Positions 56,669 to 64,000 of a stretch of DNA of 64,000 nt are shown here, piece after piece; positions within the stretch are counted from its first letter, which is position 1, and each line of letters starts with the position of its first letter. Source of the DNA: Elephas maximus indicus. Lineage: Eukaryota > Chordata > Mammalia > Proboscidea > Elephantidae. The notes under the pieces are model-generated. The model was not told where the DNA came from, did not search any database, and saw nothing but the letters and a program-made list of their open reading frames with translations. Made by a program: the position numbers and the translations under genes. The DNA is taken from the NCBI RefSeq assembly GCF_024166365.1, contig NC_064822.1, positions 147,504,823 to 147,568,822 on the forward strand, read 5' to 3'.

Positions 56669-56769
56669 TCATTAAAATAGGATTTTAGTTCAAGAAAATG
56701 TATACAATGGAAAAAATATCAATTGAAAAATCTTTAAATATCATAAATAACTCAGCATTTAATTAATTC

Positions 56770-56829
56770 AAACTATCCCTGAACACTTATATATTGCTGT
56801 TCATGTGATAAGCATCAATCTGAGCACCT
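56770..56829 (+). mobile_element. MIR, left part
   Basis: 'ctgaacacttatatattgct' to 'aagcatcaatctgagcacct' is the front of a MIR that is cut by the RTE and resumes at 59404. Confidence 0.55.
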
Positions 56830-57046
56830 CGTTGTTGTTGTTAGGTGCCACTGAGTCAGTTCCAACTCATAGTGACCATATGTACAACAGAACAAAACAC
56901 TGTGCAGTCCTGTGTCATCCTCACAATTGTTACATTTAAGCCCATTGTTGCAGCCACTGTGTCAATCTACCTCATTGAGGTTCTTTCTCTTTTTCGCTGA
57001 ACCTCTATGTTACCAAGCATGATGTCCTTCTCCAGGATCTAATCCT

Positions 57047-57118
57047 CCCTGACAACATGTCCAAAATATGTGAGATGTAGTTTTGCCATTCTCATATATT
57101 TTGGACATGTTGTCAGGG
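57047..57118. repeat. 28-bp inverted repeat beside a nested AfroSINE
   Basis: Bases 57047-57074 and 57091-57118 are reverse complements with a single mismatch, separated by 16 bases. The left arm is normal RTE sequence. The right arm is extra DNA immediately before the AfroSINE and is absent from other RTE copies at that position. Confidence 0.88.
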
Positions 57119-57277
57119 AAACCCTGGTGGCGTAGTGGTTAAGTACTACGGCTGCTAACCAAAGGGTCGGCAGTTCGAATCCGCCAGGCGCTTCTTGGAA
57201 ACTCTATGGGGCGGTTCTACTCTGTCCTATAGGGTTACTATAGTCGGAATCGACTCGACAGCACTGGGTGTTTGGGT
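57119..57277 (+). mobile_element. AfroSINE nested in RTE
   Basis: It has the head 'aaaccctggtggcgtagtgg' and the near-consensus 'gtcggcagttcgaatccgcc', ending 'actcgacagcactgggtgtt'. The duplicated targets 'tagttttgccatt' (57078-57090) and 'tagtcttgccatt' (57278-57290) differ by one base. They enclose both the SINE and the extra inverted arm. Confidence 0.93.
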
Positions 57278-59403
57278 TAGTCTTGCCATTATTGCTTCTA
57301 AGGAGCATTCTGGTTGTACTTCTTCCAAGAAAAATTTGTTCATTCTTTTCCCAGTCCATGGTATATTTAATATTCTTTGCCAATACAACTTTTAATTCTT
57401 CAGTCATTGTCCAGCTTTCACATGCATAGGAGGCAATTGAAAACACTACGGCTTGAGTCAGGCACACCTTAGTCTTCAAGGTGACTTCTTTGCTTTTCAA
57501 CACTTTACAGAGGCTTTTTGCAGCAGATTTGCCCAATGCAATGCTCCCTTTGATTTCTTGACTGCTGCTTCCATGGATGTTGATTGTGGATCCAAGTAAA
57601 ATGAAACCTTTGACAAATTCAATCTTTTCACCTTTTATCATGATGTTGCTTATTAGTCCAGTTGTGAGGATTTTGGGTTTCTTTATGTTGAGATGTAATC
57701 CATACCGAAGGCTGTGGTCTTTGATATCGGTTGGTAAGTTCTTCAAGTACTCTTCACTTTCAGCAAGCTAGGTTGTGTCATCTGTATAATGCAGGTTGTT
57801 AATCAGTCTTCCTCCAATCCTGACATCCTGTTCTTCTCCATAAAGTTCAGCTTCTCAGATTATTTGCTCAACATACAGATTGAATAGGTGTGCTGAAAGG
57901 ATACAACCCTGACGCGCACCTTTCCTGACTTTACACCAATCAGTATCCCCTTGTTCTGTCTGAACAACTGCCTCTTGATCTATGTAAAGGTGCCTCATAA
58001 GCACAATTAAGTGTTCTGGAGTTCCCATTCTTCGCAATGTTATCCACAATTTGTTATGATCCACACAGTCAAACGTCTTGGCACAGTCAATAAAACACAA
58101 GTAAACATCTTTCTGATATTCTCTACTTTCAGCCAGGGTCCATCTGAAATCAGCAATAATATCCCTGGTTCTACGTCCTCTTCTGAATCTGCCTTGAATT
58201 TCTGGTAGTTCTCTGTCAATATACTGCTGCAGCCGCTTTTGAATGATCTTCAGCAAAATTTTACTTGAGTGTGATATTAATGATATTGTTCAATAATTTC
58301 CACATACAATGGGATCACCTTTCTTGGGAATAGGCATAAATGTGGATCTCTTCCAGGCAGTTGGCCAGGTAGCTGTCTTCCAAATTTCTTGGCATAGACT
58401 AGAGAGTAGTGCCAACGCTGCATCCATTTGTGGAAACATCTCAATTGGTATTCCATCAATCCTGAAGCCTTGTTTTTCTCTAATGACTTCAGCACAACTT
58501 GGACTTCTTTCTTTGGTACCATTGGTTTCTGCTCGTATGATACCTCCTGAAATGGTTGAATGTCAACCAATTCTTTTTGGTATAATGACCCCATGTATTC
58601 CTTCCACCTTTTTCTTTTTTTTTTTTTTTTTGATGCTTTCTGAATTGTTTAATATTTTCCCCATAGAATCCTTCAATATTGCAACTCAAGGCTTGAATTT
58701 TCCCTTCAGTTCTTTCAGCTTGAGACATGCAAAGTGTGTTCTTCCCTTTTGGTTTTCCATCTCCAGGTCTTTACACATGTCATTATAATACATTACTTTG
58801 TCTTCTCAAGCTGCCCTTTGAAATCTTCTGTTCAACTCTTTACTTCATCATTTCTTCCTTTCACTTTAGCTACTCTTCATTCAAGAGCAAGTTTCAGAAT
58901 CTCTTCTGACATCCATTTTGGTCTTTTCTTTCTTTCCTATCTTTTTAATGACCTCTTGCTTTCTTCATGTATGAAGTCCTTGGTGTCATTCCACAACTTG
59001 TCTGGTCCTCAGTCATTAGTGTTCATTGGGTCAAATTTATTCTTGAGATGCTCTCTAAATTCAGGTGGAATATACTCAAGGTCGTACTCTGGCTCTTGTC
59101 AACTTGTTCTAATTTTCTTCAGTTTCAACTTGAACTTGCATATGAGCAATTAATGGTCTGCTCTGCAGTTGGCTCCTGGCCTTGTTCTGACAGATGATAT
59201 TGAACTTTTCCATCATCTCTTCCCACAGATGTAGTTGATTTGATCCCTGTGTATTCCATGTGGCAAGGTCCACATCTGTAGTCACCATTTATGTTGGTGA
59301 AAAACGTATTTGCAATTAAGAGGTTGTTGGTCTTGCAAAATTCTATCATGTGACCTCTGGCATTGTTTCTGTCACCAAGGCTATATATTCCAACTGAGCA
59401 CCT

Positions 59404-59585
59404 TAGATAAATAATTTCATTTCATCTTCAAAACACCACTTTCACTATTATTACCATTTTGTAGGTGAAGAAATTGGACCACATGGAAGTTAAGCAACTT
59501 GTTAAAGCCCATACCACCATTAAAAAATAGAGTCAAGATTCCAACTGAAACAGCTTGACTCTAAAACATCATGCTATGCTGCCTG
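59404..59585 (+). mobile_element. MIR, right part
   Basis: 'taatttcatttcatcttcaa', 'ccattttgtaggtgaagaaa', 'gttaagcaacttgttaaagc' and 'atcatgctatgctgcctgtg' are MIR landmarks in order. It continues the left part at 56770-56829. Confidence 0.75.
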
Positions 59586-62500
59586 TGGTGTTTAAGGATA
59601 GAAAACAGAAAATGGAAAAGAGTAATCTAGACTAAAAAATGAAAAATGCCTACATTAAGAAATATATTTCAACCAGAATATACTATTAATATGTACACAC
59701 TGGCATCATTTAAGGTGAGAACTGCTGCCTTTCTATATATCAAACTCTGTCATTTGATTTGATTCTGACAAATTGGATATTGCTTTGACATCCATTTTTC
59801 AGTTTACATACTATTTTATTATAGCATACAAATGTTTACTGTTTTTAATGTTACTTCCTCGCAGACTATTGCAACTTAAAGTCTAGATGTTATCCTTATC
59901 CTTATACCTGGTGATAATAGCCAACAAAATATATCAAAGATGTTATGTAGAAAAAGTTATTTTTCTGGGCACACAAAAGTTTATATCAATTGGTATATTC
60001 ACAGGCTTATTTTCCTGTGTCAATGGAAACAACTGGTATATTTATTGTGAGTTTGTTTAAAGTCTAACTCCATGAACAGTATCTCCCAGATAAGACGAAT
60101 CCCTCCTACTCACATTTTCTAAAATCAAATACATTTACATTTCTTTGACGATGATAAATTATAGAATCGATACTTTCATCTCTTTGTTTTTGTCATCTTG
60201 TTGTTGTTGTTGTCTTTCTGGTGGCTTGTGTTTATATCTATTTTTAAGTTTCGCCCTTTAATGCTTTTATAGTGCACACTTCAAAGATGAGCACTAAAGG
60301 TAATGGTTTCTCGATTCAGACAGAATTGAAAATGACTTCCAATCTATTGCACACAAAGTTCTATTCTTATTATTTTCTTATTATTAGTTGATGAACATGA
60401 CTAGAAAGGACAGGGAAAAAAAAGTTTTGCCTGTGTTTCTATGTGACTTATAAGAAGTTATTTAAGAGTTAACAGAATATCCAAGTGCCGAGAAGGATAA
60501 GTGCAATGGGAAAAGGGGAAAAAAGGGTACAATAAGAAAGCAATACAGAAAAAACTGTTGATTAAAGCATGCTATAGACTGTTTGAACAATGCTTATGCT
60601 TTTAAGTACATTTGAAAGCTATAAAATAAAAAGCTTGTATAAGTTAGCTCTAAACATTAGCCATCCACCCAATAGACAACCAGTGTTTCCCAGCCCTAAT
60701 GATGGTTGATTGTTGAGCACTTAATAATATCATAGTACACTGATGTGATTATATCAAGATGGTTGGAAAAGTTACTATGAAGGTTTAAAATAAAAGCCTA
60801 TTAAAAATCTGTTTGGCAATCACAACTTCAGAAAAGAGAAGACTGATTATAAAATGAGATTTGGGAGATTCAAATAAAATGTGGTGAGGCACTAATATTC
60901 AGAAATGCGTTCTTTTAGGGAAATCTGATGTAATTGTCACTTTTAAAACATAATATTACAGTCTTATTTTTTTCAAAGCTAATACTTATAATGAACTATT
61001 AATCCTACTATTGCTCCTGAGTTTCTTTTAAAGGATTTAAATGTTATGACAATTATTCCATCAAAAATCATCAAAGGTAAAATATTGAGTACTTTTCATC
61101 TCATCTCAGTACTTTTTAGTGCCCTCTAGTGAGCAGAAATTAACACTACAATTTCTTTTTCTGAACTATGTAATTGTTTTTAAAATGCAAGATTTAAAAA
61201 AAAAAATGGTAATTTTGGACCTGTATGAATTGGATAAAAGGAATTCAGTTTTGAAAGCAAATTAGAGCCAGATGTCAGTCCAATTCAAATATAAAAACTA
61301 GCAAAATCCTTTTTTTTTTTTTTTTTTCTACTAATGTTTAACTCAGATTAAATAGAACCTCATCCACTTCCCTGGGAGCACCAGACTGGTTGTCTCCATT
61401 TGCATAATCCGTCTTAAGATTTCAGAAGTTCAGGCAAGCTATGCTATTTCTTCTGCCCTTCCTAATACTGTAAGTTCCATCTACACTCTTGGGTGCGTTT
61501 ATGAAGCAGTGTATGGATATTATTAAAAAGGGTGCATTTTCTGAGCCTCCTATTCTCTGGACACATTGAAACATGCGATATTTTATGAGGGTACTTGATT
61601 AGTGCCAAGTAAAAGAGTCTAAGCTAAAGCCTCCTGCCACTCCTATGGAAAGATACTTTTTAAAACAAAGATGGGATATTAAGGGAATGCAGCTATTCAA
61701 AAGAAATGCAGGGTCTGTGAAGGATCAACACAAGGGATTTGGGCCAATAGGAAGAAAAAAGAATTAAGTTTGGAAAATCATTTTTGGGTAGGCTATTTGA
61801 ACTTAACTTCAAATCCAGTGATAGATCAACCAACAGCATTTAGACAATAATTTTTCTTTATCTACTGATGGACAAAATCAACCAATAGGCTTTACACATT
61901 GAAAAGATATGGTGGAACATAACATCCAGTATGGTTTTAACTTTGTGTGTTGAATCTCTTACTTCTAAATAAGAATGTGTTCCGATAGAGACCATAGTGT
62001 AGTTCATACTATTAAGTAATCTGAGAAGACCTCTCAGAACTGACTTGTATCATCTTCTTTCTCTCTCTCTCTATGTATATATATAAAAAAAATATATGTA
62101 TATATTTTTAAGTGAACAACAAAATTGAGTGTTTCCATATTGCTTTGTGGTTTTCAATACTAGAAAAGTTCCACTAAAGATCAAGAACGATTGTTGAATA
62201 TTCAGGAGGACATCCAAAATGCCAGGTAATGATATTTTATTTGGCAATGCTATAGTCTTAATGTGATTCAAATTGGACGAACAATGATCTCTGTAAAATT
62301 CACAGAGAACAATTTTGTCTTTGTATTTTGGCAAGTCTCCTACATGTTTCCTAAGTGTGGCTTTGGGATGAAGTCATAAGATTGAGGGATTGTAGCAAAG
62401 GAGGAAAACTAAACAATTTCACCAATTTTAAATAAAAACTGAGTTTATATATTTTAATATTTTTAGCTAAGTTTCCAATTATTCTGAATCAATCCAACTT

Positions 62501-63390
62501 TATATTTTAATACACATTTTATATTATCCAGAACACACTGAGTTTTCCTAATTGGTACAAAAATTCATACACAAGGTTGCAGTACTAGCAGGTGACTTAA
62601 CTATCCTAGTTATTTTCACTCAACGGCTTGGACAAGTGAGGAATTACAACTATAAAAAACTATACTCATTGTTAAAATTAATAGCAGTAATGGTAGCATC
62701 TTTATCCACTTTTGTAAATTCCCTGGGGCAACAATTTCATGTACTCTTTATTTGTTTACATATACCATTCCCATACTCCCAGATACATGGGCATATGTGA
62801 AATATGGACAGCCATGAATGCAACCAAATTTTTTTTTCTTATACCCTAAGCACAAAACAGGAATTCGTGTTGGTTGCATATAGACTGTTCACCAGTTACT
62901 ACAATGCTAGATGATTTTGCAAGCTTAATCTCTCTTATTTCTCACAATATTCATTTGAAATAGACAACATTGCATTTACTTTAAAGATAAAAAAATAAAG
63001 ATTCATAAAAAAAAATTGAACATTGAAGACAGATACTAAATTGAGAGCCACGTTTGTGAAAGTCAGACATCAAACAGGAATCTTTCTTAGAGTGCTGAAC
63101 AGTAGGACTAGGACTTCCAGACATGGCAAAGACAAATCACACTATCCCTCTTAAAAGGAACTATGAGTTAATGACGAAATGCTAAGTAAGCCTTTTAGAG
63201 AAGAGTTAGACCAATGTAAGCAAAAAAGAACTAAATAAGTATGAATAGTGAAAAGAAAAGAGAGCTGTCTCTCAAAGAGATGGTAAGCTTTATTTATCCT
63301 ATACAGCCAACTTTCAAACTCGTATTCTACTTTACATTCATGCTAGATTATTTTTCTTTTCTAGACAGTGACATGGTCTTTATAGCCTAA
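59586..63390. other. No gene seen: 3.8 kb of mostly unique AT-rich DNA
   Basis: It holds a (GTT)n patch at about 60200-60215, a T run near 61311-61327, and a (TC)n/(TA)n stretch near 62061-62105. Short open stretches, such as 62071-62334 (minus) and 62552-62800 (plus), carry no recognisable domain and look like chance. This is the largest repeat-poor block in the window. Confidence 0.55.
61119..61134 (-). promoter_or_regulatory. Possible CTCF-type site
   Basis: 'gtgccctctagtgagc' resembles the reverse complement of a CTCF core (CCACYAGGGGGC) with a mismatch. It lies in unique DNA. Such short matches occur often by chance. Confidence 0.2.
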
Positions 63391-63399
63391 GACTTTATT

Positions 63400-63720
63400 T
63401 CCATAATACCTCTGCCTGGAACCCATTTTCCCTCAATTTTCTCCCCAACCTTTCCTGTCTAATTTTTCAGGTTTTAACTTATAATCACTTCCCCCAGGAA
63501 TAACTTTCTTACCATAAATCCACACTAGATCTCACCTCTTACATTCCTGAGTACCTGGCCTGCCACCCTAATAGTTATTTATCCAGTAGTATAATTTCTT
63601 GTTTCCAGGTTTGTCTCCTGATCATAACAGAAGCTCCACGAAAACAAGTTTTACATAGTCTGGTTCATCAACATTTCTCTGTATTTGGCACACTGTTGAA
63701 CAGATGAATGAATGTTAACT
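63400..63720 (+). mobile_element. L2 LINE 3' end
   Basis: 'ctctgcctggaacccatttt', 'ttcaggttttaacttataat', 'acagaagctccacgaaaaca' and the end 'acagatgaatgaatgttaac' follow the L2 3' end closely. It is a non-coding remnant. Confidence 0.8.
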
Positions 63721-64000
63721 GTGCTTCCCACTTTCAGAATGGATGATAATTATAATTTTAAGCTTATGAGAATACAGAAAAAGGGTATGCTAAAGGGCAC
63801 TATTCTTTAAACATCCAGCATTTACTTGCAGAAATAGAAGAAACACATATAAAAATATCACAGAATGAAAGTGAATATATCACAGTTTTGTCCAGGTTAT
63901 ATGCAAAAGACTATGTGCAAACATGATTCTAGGTCATTTCTTTCTTTCTTTTGACAAAATAAGAACAGAAAACAACTCTAGTATGCTTTTATTGGCTCCA
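63721..64000. other. No feature recognised
   Basis: AT-rich tail of the window. Confidence 0.5.

Larger units (their letters stand above)
56830..59393 (-). mobile_element. RTE LINE in a MIR, 5'-truncated
   Basis: The 3' end is at 56830. The 5' side breaks in the endonuclease at 59393. The 10-bp target 'ctgagcacct' (56820-56829 and 59394-59403) is perfect. The RT frame is at 58256-57855, 133 codons open (FIDCAKTFDCVDHNK for the FIDYAKAF motif, GARQGCILSAHLFNLYVEQI). The YADD position near 57783 is changed to a YTDD-like codon set. The C-terminal frame lies about 57746-57204. A nested AfroSINE with an inverted flank copy lies at 57091-57277. Confidence 0.92.

Noticed and set aside
1-64000. CRISPR array, bacterial operon or phage-like system
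   Set aside because: There are no regularly spaced short repeats, no dense coding and no ribosome-binding pattern. All long repeats are mammalian retroelements.

Overview
The window is a piece of placental-mammal intergenic or deep-intronic DNA. It is AT-rich and holds no intact protein-coding gene, no convincing host exon and no functional RNA gene. The repeat content points to Afrotheria, most likely an elephant-like or other paenungulate genome. AfroSINE-type elements occur throughout, with a tRNA-like head and a tail around 'gagtcggaatcgactc'. About a third of the window consists of copies of one RTE-clade (BovB-like) LINE. There is also a tRNA-Gly-headed SINE built from pieces of that RTE. 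Species and chromosome cannot be fixed from the sequence alone.

Layout. 1-1.5 kb: L1 remnants with an AfroSINE. 1.5-4.7 kb: near full-length RTE on the minus strand. 6.25-7.66 kb: processed pseudogene of the RNA helicase gene EIF4A1. 9-12.45 kb: two RTE copies, the second split into two opposed halves by a 5' inversion. 12.5-17.3 kb: old, low-copy sequence with L2/MIR remnants. 17.4-21 kb: a full-length RTE inserted into a tRNA-Gly SINE. 21-26 kb: old repeats and unique sequence. 26-26.8 kb: L1 3' UTR. 27-32.2 kb: three RTE copies, two of them abutting 5' end to 5' end. 33.3-36.5 kb: full-length RTE (minus strand) with a target-site duplication (TSD). 37.4-38.8 kb: cluster of SINEs. 38.8-41.8 kb: L1 ORF2 plus 3' UTR. 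42-48 kb: scattered SINEs, RTE tails and unique AT-rich DNA. 48-51.3 kb: near full-length RTE (minus) with nested SINEs. 54.8-55.9 kb: L1 (minus). 56.1-56.7 kb: a U6 snRNA/L1-like chimeric retrocopy inside an AfroSINE. 56.8-59.4 kb: RTE inserted into a MIR. 59.6-64 kb: mostly unique AT-rich sequence ending in an L2 3' end.

Nothing here works as a pathway. What ties the window together is retrotransposition. The RTE supplies an endonuclease and a reverse transcriptase. The SINEs carry a 3' end resembling the RTE 3' end, which fits the known reliance of such SINEs on RTE/BovB enzymes. L1 presumably made the EIF4A1 and U6 retrocopies.

I found no new gene system. The points worth a second look are structural: poly(A)-poly(T) inserts between short direct repeats, a twin-primed RTE with a perfect TSD, an AfroSINE insertion carrying a snap-back copy of its own flank, a U6 chimera, and insertions of only 23-36 bp of SINE tail with their own TSDs. 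Family names rest on recognition by eye; no database search was run.
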